A stretch of DNA of 64,000 nucleotides. Source: Cerrena zonata. Taxonomy: Eukaryota > Basidiomycota > Agaricomycetes > Polyporales > Cerrenaceae. This document shows positions 19,688 through 31,875 of the stretch, one piece after another. A program made the position numbers and the translations under genes. The stretch covers positions 310,001 to 374,000 of the forward strand of contig JASBNA010000008.1 in assembly GCA_038087015.1 (NCBI GenBank), given 5' to 3'. The notes beneath the pieces are model-generated. The model searched no databases and was not told the origin of the DNA. It worked only from the letters and a program-made list of their open reading frames with translations. Numbering within the stretch: position 1 is the first letter of the stretch; every line of letters starts with the position of its first letter.

Positions 19688-22600
19688 CTACTCCCCAAGT
19701 GCAGGATCATCTCGGCCTTGTAAAAGGAATTCCGTCAGCTTGATCGGTGAATTTCGTGATGGACTGATGAAGTGGTGTTGATCAGGGGGGACATATCCGG
19801 TAGGGTCACGGCCAATGGGAAGCACTTGGCGGTTTTGATTTGGCTTTTGTGTCCGAACATCTTGTAAGTCTGTTGCATTTTGGCGTGTGAATGCAACTCG
19901 CATGTATCGCTTGGCCACTTGCTTAGTCGCATTCAGTTTGCTACTGAGGCGGTAGATCCGTTTCACGAGACGATGAGCGACCTCACCCTTTAATTGCAGG
20001 ATGATCAGTAAAATGAATATGTGATATAAATGCTACATTTCTTACAATCTGGGTGGAGTATATGTCCGTTGGGCCAAAAAGTCGAATAAAACGGACATAA
20101 TGGCCTAGGGCATGCCACTTGTACGTGTTGAGATTAAGCCCTTTGCGTTTCTTGCCAGTGGGGGCCGACGTTCCATTAGACGTTTTGTTTTGTTCAGCTT
20201 GGCGGCATTCACGAGCTGCTTTTTCACGGGGGAGTTCAAATGTCTCTGTTCGGGAGCATGTGGCAGTGCTGAATTTGCGCATGAGAATTCCAAGCTCAGT
20301 CGTGAGCTTCTCGAGGCGGGTCACTGTTTCGTCAGTGTGCATGCGGAGTTTAGCGAAGGCATGCCACTCTGCCATTTTGAAGAGCAGTCGTTGTACCAAT
20401 TTATCGTCTTCACTGTTATCAAACAACCCTTCAAATGCGGGGACAGCACAGAGCAGAAGATCCTCAAAATCCCGAGCGCCAAGCTTCTTCATTTCAGATG
20501 CATTATTTGCAAACCGGCGTATTGTATCATGACTAAAGCTAGGAGTGTGCCGATATCTATCAGGAAGATATGAAGATCACAGTCCATAATTACTCAGCGG
20601 AGATCATACCTTCGATCAAGTTCAGCAACCTTTTCAACACCGTCTCGCTGAGCGTAGAGTAGTCGAATAAGGTGTATGAAGACAGCCTTCCAAACACCAA
20701 GGTTATACTCATGCATGAAGTCGACCGTCAACATGCGGTGAAGGTTGAAATCTTCTCCCAAACGTTGAATGAATGCATTCTACAATTGATGGTTAGCCTG
20801 CATGCGAGAGGATTGGGGAGTCGACTGTACATTTGTGGGAACTGAGGATGTTTCCTTTAGAAGATCATTAACTGCTGTAGATGTGATACCGAGTCCTAGC
20901 TTATAGATGCATTCTCGTGCACGTGTGACAGAGCGTGCAAGATATTTCCGTATACCTGTCCCGACTCGGAAAGCAAGATTGTTGGCCTGCCCCATAAGAT
21001 GTAATTTTGATTTGGGAGTGAGGCATTGAGGACAAGGACAAAGACCCTTATCCCGGATTGTTGCAAGGAGAACTCTACCAAAAGAGGGAGAAGATATTAT
21101 ATTAGAAATGGGGAATGGTTGGTAAAATGAAACACATGTACTTTTCGGGATAGTCTGCAGAATATGTAAAAATGCGAGGATAAATCCGCCGATTTATACC
21201 GTCTGGGCACTTTACAACCATCCCGTACTTGTAGGCATGTATGAATTCGTCATCAAGTAAAACCTTCCATACAGCATGCATTAACTCGCGTCGACAGTGA
21301 GTAAGAATATCGCCCTTCTGTGTTTTCCATTTCGTGTGCCACTTCCTGACTTCATCTTGACACGAGTCGGAAAGCTATAAAATGATGATTAACATGAGTT
21401 TTAACTCGAAATTCATAAACGTACCGAGGGTATGTAGGCAATATGATGACAAGCACCTGAATCGGGAAGTGCGCTAATGTACTTGGAGAGATTGCCTAAG
21501 ATCATATAAATTGGCCATAGTTTTGCAGTTCCGAAGTTCGCGAGATGAGTCGCATCCGACCAGAACATAAGTGCAGCAATTACCCGTTCAAGTTTGCAGT
21601 TGGGATCATCAGTGGGAGCGTGTCGTTTTACTTCTTCATCTTCGGCCAAGAAAGCATCCGAGTTATATAGTTCACTATAGATGCGTTGATCGTGATGTGT
21701 TAAAGGTGATTTGTGATATAGTTTGTGTGGAGAGTAATGAAGACGGCTCGCATGTTTGTCGGTCGAAAAGGCTGCCTCAACAACATCGGTTAGCTTCCGA
21801 TGTTGAAGCCCTGGGATATCGATAGCTCGAGAACCATTTTTCTCTCCAGTGGGAACCTCAATGCTCACAGACGTCTCGTGAAAACCACTCGCCTCGAGAA
21901 CTCCATGCTGTTTGGGAGAAGAGTGTGTTGGAGAGGAAGGTATGGCAGAACTTGAAGGATCAAGAGAGCTATCTAATTGTTTGGTCTCCCTGCGAACGCT
22001 AAAACCCATGAGTTCTGCGAGGCGGAATTTGGGATGTAACAGCACATCCTTAACCAGCCGACTGATCTCACGCTCAGACTTTTCAGTCTTCCCGCTAACC
22101 ATCCAATTCATCAATAACGATGTCGAGAAGTTCTCGAAAGGCCAATAGGAGGGATGTGATGGGAAACCCGGACTCGGAGATGCATTGTTGACCTCCTGTG
22201 TAGGCTCAGCAATGCCCTCGGAAGGTTGTGAAATGTCAGAGAGGTCATCAGAGTCGATGAGGCTATCTGGATCGTAAGAAGGGCGTCGAGGATATAGCCT
22301 CCAAAGACCAAATCTATTGGCTATCGTAGAGTACATGTCGCGTACAATAAGAATGACACGAGGCAGAGGTGGCGATGCTTCTTCAGTAGCATGACGGGAT
22401 TCCTCTACACGCAGTGGCTCCGGGGGTAAGTCGAGATACCGCGCGGGAAGGCGACGTGGCCGTACTACTTGGCCTGCAGCAGAGAGGGTTGGAGGGGGAG
22501 ATTGTACACGGATAGGGTCAGGTGGAGGTGATGGAGTCAAGACGGGGATCTCCATCTCAATACCTACATCTTCAGACCCTAAGTAAGGGATATCTGGCGG

Positions 22601-22928
22601 CATGGATGCTACACTTGGAGGCTCAGCACTTGATGGTGTGGTGTTCTTCTCCAGCTAACAGTAAGGTCAGATAGTGGCATGTGTAATGTAATGCAGGTAA
22701 CATATTGCTTACGACCTGAGGAGGTGGAACTAATCTGCGTCTCTTCATTCGATAATAATCTAAGTCCGTTGGGTGCGGATGCTCATTCCTCCCTCGCAGA
22801 GCTTGGCTTGAAGACCCTAAATGTTCCAGGTAGAGAGAACATGTTCTACGGTGATAGTCGCAACCTCCTTCCGTGTTGAAGACTAGACCGCAACTTGAAG
22901 AACACTTCCATTGTGAGATTGGCGGCAT
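19688..22928 (-). pseudogene. Plavaka-type DNA transposase, 3'-truncated
   Basis: Seven exons read consistently: 22928-22713, 22654-21425, 21374-21142, 21074-20831, 20779-20610, 20556-20046 and 19987-19688, summing to 968 codons in phase. The N-terminus has a C2H2-like finger (CSSSCGL...CDYHRRTC). Exon 2 carries the characteristic block with MFWSDATHLANFG and a conserved FENF segment. Exon 4 has a CPCPQC cluster, exon 5 the VDFMHEYNLGVWK block with its acidic residue, and exons 6-7 an HALGHYVRFIRLFG block and GEVAHRLVKRIYRL. The frame stops at 19688 in a region that in family members continues for roughly 200 further residues, and the downstream DNA changes to AT-rich sequence. It is therefore most likely an inactive remnant. 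A host domesticate is less likely, given the abrupt truncation. Confidence 0.85.
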
Positions 22929-23393
22929 TTTGAGAACCGTCAAAAGAAAGAATAGGCCCAGTAGGATCAAGAGTAAAGATCTCTTCCTCCAGATCATTGG
23001 AAAGTGTGAGATCGTCACCAGTAAACAAGTACGTTGATGTGGTTTTGCAGAGGGACTAGGAGACAATGTTCAAGTCAGGATTGCTTATCATTATGATCAG
23101 TAAGCCATCACCGACTTAACAAGAATATGACGCAGCCCCAAAATGGCTGTGCTTGCGCAATCGCAAGACGTTCTTCCGGATACGAGTGGGCCTGGAATGT
23201 CCTAATTCAGTAAAGCTAATGACTTGGAACATACCTTTTTAGGATAAATGTTTGTCAAACCACGGTGGTAGGGTGCAACGCGATCACATGCTGCACGCGT
23301 TGTTTTGTTTAAAGGTACTAATCTTACCACAAACAAATCAGTAAATATAAATAAGAGCCGGGTGCGGGTAGATACCAGCCATAACCCTCCCTC
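22929..23393. promoter_or_regulatory. Shared intergenic region of the divergent transposase and DUF6698-like genes
   Basis: These 465 bp separate the two divergent start codons and must hold both promoters. A minus-strand ORF extends into it but has no family resemblance upstream of 22928. I see no clear TATA box and no terminal inverted repeats. Confidence 0.45.
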
Positions 23394-25139
23394 ATGCCGT
23401 CCAGATCAACACCCTCTGAGTCACGCCAGGACCGCTCGAGTCGCAGCCCACGCCGTCGGGATAATAGACGTTTACAAGGCCAGCACCATCGTTCAAGCGA
23501 CAGCCATAGTCACAGTCGCAGTCGAGATCGCTCCCGTTCTGAGTCGCCGCTTCTTTCACATAGACTACCAGAATCTCACAGGCGCGAGCGGGATGGTGAG
23601 TCCCCCGCTGAGGAAGCTTCGAACCTAAGGGCCAAGGTCCGTAGACTAGAGCATCTAATCGAGTCAGGGAAGTACGTCATTGTATTTTATCCGGTTACCT
23701 CTACTGAGCTAATATAATCTTCTGTGTCAGCGAATTGAAGTCAATAAAAACTTTAGGAAGAGGATTTCGAAGACTTGTACACTTAACTGATCACCCTATG
23801 GTAGTTGCAGACCAAGCGCAAATACATATGGTGGCTATTAGGGATAACGAAACCCTGCTGGCCATCAGGGTGCTGCAAGAGATGGATGAGAAAGATCGCT
23901 CCAATGAGCAGCGGGCAGAACTGGCAGCATGGCAAGTGTGAGTGTACTACCCGCGACCGTCTCTGAGATTGGTGATGCTGACTCGGAGCGCCCACCAACT
24001 CGATGCTTAGTCAGGAACGAAACCTCGAGGCATTCTGGTGTTTTGAACGTCTCATTCCCAACCTACGAAAAACCATCACCGACTCTGGCCCTGCTTACTT
24101 ACGGAACTTCTATGCGACAGTAAGTCCACTTTACGTCTGATATGTATGTAGGCATGTATGACTGACCATCCATTGAAGATCAAAAAAGGTGCAAGTGAGG
24201 CACGAAGCTCGGATCTTTCAACCGTTAGTAAACATGTCGGCGTATTCCTTAACGAGAGGGTGCCTCGCCCAGACCCTCTTCTCAAAACTCTAGGAAGGGA
24301 CATTCGGATGAATCGTGGGATTGAGCATGATACTTGCCTTCGTCTTATGCTTCCTATCGACCTAGAAGATACTGATGAGTATGTCATACCTCAATTATAA
24401 CTTCGACATTAGATCAATTAATGTTCATTGTTATCACATACATTATAGAACATTTCGAAGGATACGTGACCCTACTGATACCCTGGACCTTAGAAGCTCT
24501 TTCTTTGCTCGTTTGTTCTATCCAGATTTCACTGGTAACCGGGAGAACGTCAAGGCAGGGTTCCTTCGTTCACAACTTCTGGTCCTGGTAAGTGTCTTTT
24601 TTTATCATGCCAGATACGTGCTATTGAATATCCTTTCTAGTTATATCAAGTGGTTTTTACATCGCCGTCATCGGCAGGTAGCCTGAATGTAGAGCGAGCG
24701 GTACAAACACGGACGCGGCCTTCTCGTGCTGTACGAGGGCCGGTCGCGGACATACTTCACATGGGGAAGCATGTCACGCTTCAATCCATAACGTATATAA
24801 GTGTTCTGGTGAGATACATGCTATTCATTAATCATTGAGTATACTTATTCCGCTATACAGGCTTATGTTGCACTCACTAATGCCTCGCAGTGGTATTCGG
24901 CCTACAACGGCATGGACTACACGGCGATGTACAATTTCATTATAGACTCCTTCCAACCTGGCTCAGAGCACTTGCGAGAACTCCTGGAATGGTGGGATAG
25001 GTTTGTTGTTCTTTGTCTTCTATTTAACTATTTCTAACCCAGTGTTCTCAACAGACAAATTTTCGGCAACACCCCCCAGAGTGATGTAACAGGTGCAACC
25101 ATCACTCAGAGGTCCATGCAGCTATTGAATGCCCAATGA
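23394..25139 (+). CDS. DUF6698-like protein with Arg/Ser-rich N-terminus, transposon-associated
   Basis: Eight exons fit splice signals and phase: 23394-23671, 23731-23937, 24011-24119, 24179-24378, 24449-24587, 24641-24808, 24861-25000 and 25055-25139, giving 441 residues. The first 70 residues are Arg/Ser/His-rich with RSRDRSRSE-type repeats, followed by a short coiled-coil-like stretch (NLRAKVRRLEHLIES). The rest matches the basidiomycete family I know as DUF6698: a FERLIP block, KKGASEARSSDL, a GFLRSQLL block, VFTSPSSA and a terminal LLEWWDRQIFG. Family function is unknown. Members are multicopy in Agaricomycetes and, to my recollection, sit near transposons. All exons are open, in contrast to the truncated transposase beside it. 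The DUF number is from memory. Confidence 0.75.
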
Positions 25140-25452
25140 GGGTTCAACAATAGGGTACCCCTGTAGTCATATTTTCTACCATCTGTCCATATTTTAGCTG
25201 CAATCTATTTTTTTCCGATCTGAATAACCCCAATGCAAATGAGGTGCAGTAGCAATGAGCGAGTCCGCTGGCGATGAAACGAACCGAACCTACCCTCAGT
25301 GTGAACATTCTTTGACTCTCACAAGGCCTTATGAAGTGCCGCGTAAATGTATGAACAATCCGCTAACTTCGTACAATCTTCATGAATCGGAACAGATGCT
25401 CATGAATTGACATGAACATCCGCCTTTCGACCGATCATTTTGCTACATTATA
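25140..25452. other. Spacer without recognised features
   Basis: I see no coding frame, repeat or promoter motif that I can support between the DUF6698-like gene and the CPOX fragment. The missing N-terminal part of CPOX is not here in any frame. Confidence 0.6.
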
Positions 25453-26469
25453 ATGTGGCACCGATCAACACCTAATCTCACAACGTTCACGCCGCTTCAT
25501 AACGTTCACATGTGCTTCATATTGCATTACACACATCCCCCCATTTCCCTGATGGGAGTATCATGTACATTCACAGCGCCAGATCATCCAAACTCCGTCC
25601 TCGAAAAGGCCGCTGTCAATATCTCGATAATCCATGGGATCCTCCCACCCTCTGCTATCAAGCAGATGGCGACAGAGCATGCCTCCATCAGCCGGAATTT
25701 GAATGACGACTCGGAGACGGGGAGCTTGCCGTTTTTCGCTGCGGGGATTAGTCTGATTATCCATCCTCGTAATCCGAGCGTGCCTACTGTTCATGCAAAC
25801 TATCGTTACTTTGAGATCACAGACTCGGACTCTGACACTGAGTCGCAGGAGGCGAAGGCATGGTGGTTTGGTGGGATAACCGACTTGACGCCCAATTATC
25901 TATTTGAAGATGACGTCGTGCATTTTCACAAGACTCTCAAGACTGCATGCGATGCATACGGACCGCGATTATACCCTGTATTCAAGAAATCTTGCGATGA
26001 TTATTTCTTTATCAAACATCGGGGGGAACATCGAGGTGTAGGAGGGATCCGGTTCGATGACCTTTCTGACAACCCCCATCCTCTCTTAGACTCCGACCTT
26101 TCCGCATTTCCAAGTACTAGTCCTCATCGACCACGAACACCCGACCAGATATTCACCTACATCAAAACATGCGCCACCGCCTTCCTCCCATCCTACCTCC
26201 CCATCCTCTCCCGCCGCCTCTCCACCCCATCAGACGAACGAAAACGAAGATGGCAACTCATTCGGAGGGGGAGGTATATCGAGTTCAATCTTTTGTATGA
26301 TCGTGGGACGAAATTTGGGTTGGCTACGCCTGGAGTACAGGTGGAGAATGTGTTGGTGAGTATGCCGGAGAGTGCGAGGTGGGAGTATATGGAGGAGATG
26401 GGGGAGGAGGAGGGGACGGAGGAGGGGAGGATGGTTGAGGTGTTGAGGACTCCTAGGGAATGGGTTTGA
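25453..26469 (+). CDS. Coproporphyrinogen III oxidase (oxygen-dependent), 5'-truncated intronless copy
   Basis: Coproporphyrinogen III oxidase converts coproporphyrinogen III to protoporphyrinogen IX in heme synthesis. The 338-codon frame carries family blocks in order: VNISIIHG, a HANYRYFE segment with the conserved His, WWFGGITDLTP, DDYFFIKHRGEHRG, GGIRFDDL, RRGRYIEFNLLYDRGTKFGL, SMPESARWEY and a terminal TPREWV. Homology starts only near residue 35 (GVSCTF). Roughly the first 90 residues of a normal enzyme are absent and replaced by unrelated sequence. No intron interrupts it, whereas neighbours have one every 100-300 nt. An Arg usually found after HRGE is His here. I infer a truncated, possibly retrotransposed copy. 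It is unlikely to be the organism's working HEM13 gene unless upstream exons lie elsewhere. Confidence 0.85.
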   Translation: MWHRSTPNLTTFTPLHNVHMCFILHYTHPPISLMGVSCTFTAPDHPNSVLEKAAVNISIIHGILPPSAIKQMATEHASISRNLNDDSETGSLPFFAAGISLIIHPRNPSVPTVHANYRYFEITDSDSDTESQEAKAWWFGGITDLTPNYLFEDDVVHFHKTLKTACDAYGPRLYPVFKKSCDDYFFIKHRGEHRGVGGIRFDDLSDNPHPLLDSDLSAFPSTSPHRPRTPDQIFTYIKTCATAFLPSYLPILSRRLSTPSDERKRRWQLIRRGRYIEFNLLYDRGTKFGLATPGVQVENVLVSMPESARWEYMEEMGEEEGTEEGRMVEVLRTPREWV

Positions 26470-28276
26470 GTAGGTGGGTTGGGGTGATGTTTGCGCATAT
26501 AGTCTGTTGGGAGGAGGAAGAGCGTATCGAAGTTCTTGTGCAATTGGTAGAGTTCTGAGTGATAATCTTAGGGAAGTGATTTGGTTACTACGAAGTAGCC
26601 TTTGAGTTGGTCGATTTGAATTAGGCGTTACTTACCAACATCACTTGCTATTGGACATCAAGACTCAAGTTTGAGTTGGTATAGCATAGATGATGACGTC
26701 AGATATGTACACAACGACACCCAGGTTCAGATAAGGAAAGCGTTGTGTATTGAGGGCGTCATTGTATATTTGAAAGATACTATATCAACATCAAGATAAA
26801 AGTAGAACGGGTTAAGTAAAAGCCATAATGCCGATACCAACATGAACAGTCACAGCAACATGCAGAAGGCATGCCGTACGAGTTCATCTCAAGCATCAGA
26901 TGCGGGGAGAACAAACTTTGAAGCTTGAGGCCTTGAGGCCGAACAACATTGTCCTGCCTCTATCAATAGCACACGGTCCAGGTAACAGACCGACGATCGG
27001 CAATCTGACATTGCCACAATACAACGTACTGAGATGAACGCCGGGTTAAATCGTGATTTTAAACCCGACGTGGGCTAGCGCAATGCCACAGGAGTATATA
27101 AACCGATATATATATATACTTGTATATTGCAAGTGGTCCCGTGTGAGTAATAAAAACGTTAAATCGCGCTAGTTTTCACACTCGAGGGAGACTTTGTGAA
27201 GGTCGAGGGCGGCACATACCACGACAAAAGCTCGAGGTGTGAATGAGGAGGAACGTGAACTTGGCATTGCCAGACGTCATGTCGAAGGTGTGCAAAGAGC
27301 ACCAGAGCGTGTCGGGATAAAGGCAGGAGTCGGAAGACGAGAGGCCAAGCAACCGCTGGGGGAGAGAAGTCACGACGCTTGTTTTCGCTTATGGGGGTCG
27401 GCAGGGGGTTAGAGTAGTAATGATCGTGATCGACGGGGATGGCAAGGCCGTTGGTATTGACGAGACCGGAGCGGCTTGGATACGGAGACAATAGATGATC
27501 AACTCGACGATGGGAAGTTGCGGAGACAGTCTTAGCATTCCCGGGACTATTGCAAGCGCTCCGAGATTTTCCAAGCAAGGGTGGAAGTACTCGAAGGGGG
27601 GTTCGAAGATGAACAGTAGTTGGCTTAGCACAGGGTGGAGGGTGTTCTATGAATTGAAGCCGTATAGAAAAAAACATGCCGCTGGGACCCGCACTGGTGA
27701 AGCTGAGAGTTTTCATTCAGGATGGTTGAAAAGTATTAATAGACTGCCGCATTGCCGTTGTGGGTGAACAAAAATAGCCGGGCGACAAGAGAGAAAGAGC
27801 CCTTGGCCTGTTTGACAGAATCGACTGTTTGCTCGCGTGCAGAGTGTTGAAGGAAAGTGGTACGAACAGCGTGGCTGGGATGCAGCGAGAGGGACCTCGA
27901 ACCGGCTTGGGCCAGCTTCGGCTCTGATTGCAGAGGGAGAGAGTCGAGTAGCCGGACGCAGCCGATGCACTTGACGACGCTGACATAAGCAAATCGCAGG
28001 CGTGGGCTCGGGAAGCGCCCGGTAGGCGAGAAGTCGGGGGGTGGAATTGGGCTCAAAAGGGACATCACTCACCTTGCAGAGAACCATCACACCCTCCCCC
28101 TCCTCCTCCCTCCTATCGTTCTCCGAGCCAGCACACTCGACTGCTTCAGTCCCACACTCTCCTTTCATTCTCTACATCCACTCGCAGGGCTCAGTCCCGT
28201 AATCTGATTCTTCTCGCATACTCTTTTCTCTAATCCCGGCCTTACTGCCCCTTCGCGACCAACGATTCACTTTACG
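26470..28276. other. Intergenic region, no gene recognised
   Basis: There are several overlapping ORFs up to 185 codons on the minus strand (27159-27716), but none resembles a protein family and they lack consistent codon character. Features seen are a TATATATA-rich stretch at 27095-27130, an imperfect inverted repeat with CGGGTT/AACCCG arms near 27042-27068, and a CT-rich segment from 28080 to the start of the oxidase gene, typical of a fungal promoter and 5' UTR. Confidence 0.55.
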
Positions 28277-30733
28277 ATGCTTCAACGCCAGCTCCCAGTG
28301 CTGGCACTCGGCCTTGCAGCCACGACTACAGCAGTTCTCGCTCAGACAGCAGGTTCCATCGTCGATGGAGGCGACACCCAAGTCAGCGCCATGATGGTAC
28401 GCTTCAGGTGCTTTGTATTCCAAAAATGTCTCACAAACTCAATTGTTCCAGATGTTCGTCGGAAACGACGAGAAAGTCTACATTCTCGACAAGTCCGAAG
28501 GCAATGCTGCACAAATCAACGGTCACCCTGCCATGGGTGCCGTCTACGACATTGCCACGCGCAAAACAACTCTCATGGACGTCACCACAAACGTCTTCTG
28601 TGCCTCCGGCATGCATCTTCCCAACGGTTCCTTCATCACCCTCGGTGGTAACGGTGCCATTGGCCCAGGCGGTAACATTGGTTCCGTTACCTACCCCGGT
28701 GGAGGATCCGGTCTCTTCGACGACACCTACCAGGATTGGGATGGTACCAAAGCTATCCGTGTCCTCGCCCCATGTACTGGTGACGCCTCAGGTGCCGAGT
28801 GTCAGTGGTTCGACAACTCGACTCAACTTGCGATGCAGAAGAGTCGATGGTACTCCACAGCTGAACCTATGGCTGATGGGACTGTTGCTATCATTGGTGG
28901 TTTCGTCAATGGTGGATACATCAACAGGAATTACCCCAATCTCGATCCTGCATATGAGGGTGGTGCTGCGGAGCCCACGTTCGAGTTCTTCCCCAGCAAT
29001 GGCAAGACTCCCGAAGTCATGCAATTCGTTGTTGACACTTCCGGTCTCAATGCGTACCCTCACACTTATAACATGCCCTCAGGAAAGATGTTCCTTCAAG
29101 CAAACGTCTCTTCCAGTAAGTAATTGTTTCCGGCGTTTTAACCCCGAACGTCACCTGACCTCTTCTATTAGTGCTCTGGGATCCCTTAACCAACCAGGAA
29201 ACTCGTCTGCCTGACATGCCCGACAACATTGTTCGCGTCTACCCTGCCTCAGGAGGTGTCGCCATGATGCCATTGACTCCCGAGAACAACTGGACGCCTA
29301 CCATCATGTTCTGTGGTGGTTCGGACATGCCCGACTCTGCATGGGGTAACTACTCGTGGCCTTTCATCAACACTTGGGAATACCCAGCGTCGAAGAAGTG
29401 TCACAGTATCACTCCTGAACCTACTGATGGCTCTGCTCCCGCTTACGTTGAGGAAGACGATATGCTCGAAACTCGTACCATGGGTCAAATCATTTTGCTT
29501 CCCGACTTGACGTTCATGATGGTTAACGGTGGTTTGAACGGTACTGCTGGATACTCTACACAGACCCTCCTCACTACTTCGTACTCTGATATGCCTTACG
29601 GTATGTCATTGGCTTCCGGTCCTGTTGGCACTCCTGCCATCTATGATCCCAGTAAGCCCAAGGGTCAACGGTGGTCCAACACGGGTCTTGCTACTTCCGA
29701 CATTGCTCGTCTTTACCACTCTTCAGCTGTCCTCCTTCCTGATTCGTCTGTCCTCATTGCTGGTTCCAACCCCAACGTCGATGTCAACTTGACCACTGTC
29801 TTCCCCACCACGTACAAGGCTGAAATCTTCTACCCACCATACTTCTCGGCCAAGACTCGTCCCGTTCCTCAAGGCGTCCCCAAGACCATCAGCTACGGTG
29901 GTGACAGCTTCGACATTACCATCCCTGCCTCCTCGTACTCTGGAGCTGCTAACGATGCCGCTGACGCGACCAAGGTTGTGTTGATGCGTCAAGGTTTCAC
30001 CACTCACGCCATGAACATGGGTCAGAGGGCTATGCAGTTGAACAACACCTACACTGTCAACAGCGATGGTACCATTACTCTTCATGTCGCCCCTGCTCCA
30101 CCCAACGCCAACCTCTTCCAACCTGGCCCTGCTTTCCTCTACGTCACTGTCGATGGTATTCCTTCCAACGGTACCTACGTCACCGTCGGTAATGGTCAAA
30201 TCGGTACTCAACCTCTCGGCGCAGTCCCCAGCCTGCCCAACAGCGTCCGACTCGACAGCGTCAAGGGAACAGGAGAAAGCGGCAGCAACACCAGCTCGTC
30301 AGGCAACAACAGCGGAGCATCCCATACTGGACCACTCATTGGAGGCATCGTGGGAGCGATCGCACTCGTCGGCATTCTTGGTGCGATATTTGGTATTTGT
30401 CTCGCCCGGCGACGACGCGCCGCACTACGCAATAGCCCTTCGTCGTCGTACCCTATGGGGACGGCGCCGAATGCGGGCGGCGTAGGCGGTGTCGGCGGTG
30501 GAAATATCTTCCCCGGAGCAGGTGCTCGTGGAATGAGGAGTTCTGACTCTAGTGCGTTTGTCCCCTTGCAGCAGGATAATCAATCGATGGCATGGAACGC
30601 TAGCTCGTTGAGTGTCAATTCGCCGTACCTCGATCATACACCGAATTCACCGGGTGGAAGGGGGATGCAGAGTGGCGAGTTTGACCCGTATTATCAGCAT
30701 ACGCCGGCGATGAACCATCATGGACCGAGATAA
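28277..30733 (+). CDS. Glyoxal-oxidase-type copper radical oxidase with C-terminal membrane anchor
   Basis: Three exons (28277-28396, 28452-29115, 29172-30733) encode 781 residues. A signal peptide ends near residue 22. The radical-copper site is complete: Cys90 in FCASG and Tyr174 in RWYST (thioether pair), Tyr443-His444 in LYHSS, and His540 in FTTHAMNMG. These place it in the AA5 glyoxal oxidase group, which oxidises aldehydes or primary alcohols to acids or aldehydes with H2O2 release and feeds peroxidases. Residues about 649-672 form a transmembrane helix followed by RRRR and a Gly/Ser-rich tail of about 110 residues, so the enzyme should be tethered to the plasma membrane with the catalytic domain outside. 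Substrate cannot be told from sequence. Start ATG at 28277 follows a CT-rich leader. Confidence 0.93.
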
Positions 30734-31875
30734 AGGACATAAACAGGATTAGAAAAAAAGATATTTAGCAAAAAGTTTCTTTCTCTCTCTGACTTGTGGA
30801 GGTGTTATAATGGACTACTACTACTCTTACTCTTATTCTTCATCATTTGATTTCTGCATTTGCATTCTACCATCCACTGGGCATGGCTTGCTCCTCCTCC
30901 ATGGTTTGCCTACCCACATCACATCCCATCCCGCCCATTTTTTGTCGACATCAGCTCTTGTTTGCTCCCATCACACGCACCAATCTTCACTCATTGAAAT
31001 CATTTTTTCAAGCCTCTCTCGTTTCCCTCCCTCTCCCTCTCAGTTTGGCACGTTATTTTTTGGATGCCTAGGGGTGTGTATCTTACGATGAACTTGCTCG
31101 CAGTAACGGACGGTCTAGATGAACTCTCTTTCTCCTCTCCTCTATCTCCTCATCACTTATCGCATACTCTACCTCGTCTATTCATCGACATCTATCGATT
31201 TTTACAAACTCTCTCGTTTTTCGATTGATGACGACCCCAACCGATACCCTCCGCCTCATTGTAGTTCCGACATACCCCCCTGATCTCGTTCCTCGAGGTT
31301 GCATCGTACGTATGACTTGGTTTTGTGGTTTTTTTGGCTTTTGATTCTCATCTGGTGTCGTGTTTGCTGATCTCTACTTTTCTTCTTCAGTGTTGTTTGC
31401 AACGACACAACCCCCTTTTTTCTTTTTCTTTACTAAAAGTTCTATTGTTCATGTTCATCTGATAAATGTTGTATACAAACTATCGAGTTTCTTCTTTTCA
31501 CTTTTTACAAAATGGGACAGTTCCAGCTTCTCGCACTTTTGCCTCTCTCATTACAGTACTTGGTGACGGCTCCCCTTGCTCATGAATTATGATAGTACTT
31601 TTTTTGTTTCATCGTACCCTTGGATTGGTGGTATCAACATTTTTAACGACTTGATCGATTGCGAACATATCGGTGGAGTTTGAGGGTGAAACGGTAGGAT
31701 ATAGAACGGCGATGAGATAATGCAACGTTCCAAAAGGCAATCACGGAACCATCCTCCGAGCGTCGTATTTGATACGACATGTGAAACACACCCTGGTAGA
31801 TATGAGAGACGATGGGCGTATTCCGGAAGCACGATAAAAATTATGTATATCCTAGCAGGGGAACTATAACAAGGA
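30734..31875. other. Convergent 3' flanks of the copper radical oxidase and UTP7 genes
   Basis: About 1.1 kb of T- and CT-rich sequence lies between two convergent genes. Short ORFs here (for example 30810-31091) are pyrimidine-tract artefacts. I recognise no gene. Confidence 0.6.

Noticed and set aside
27159..27716. 185-codon minus-strand ORF
   Set aside because: No recognisable domain; translation looks random and several overlapping frames of similar length exist in the same region.
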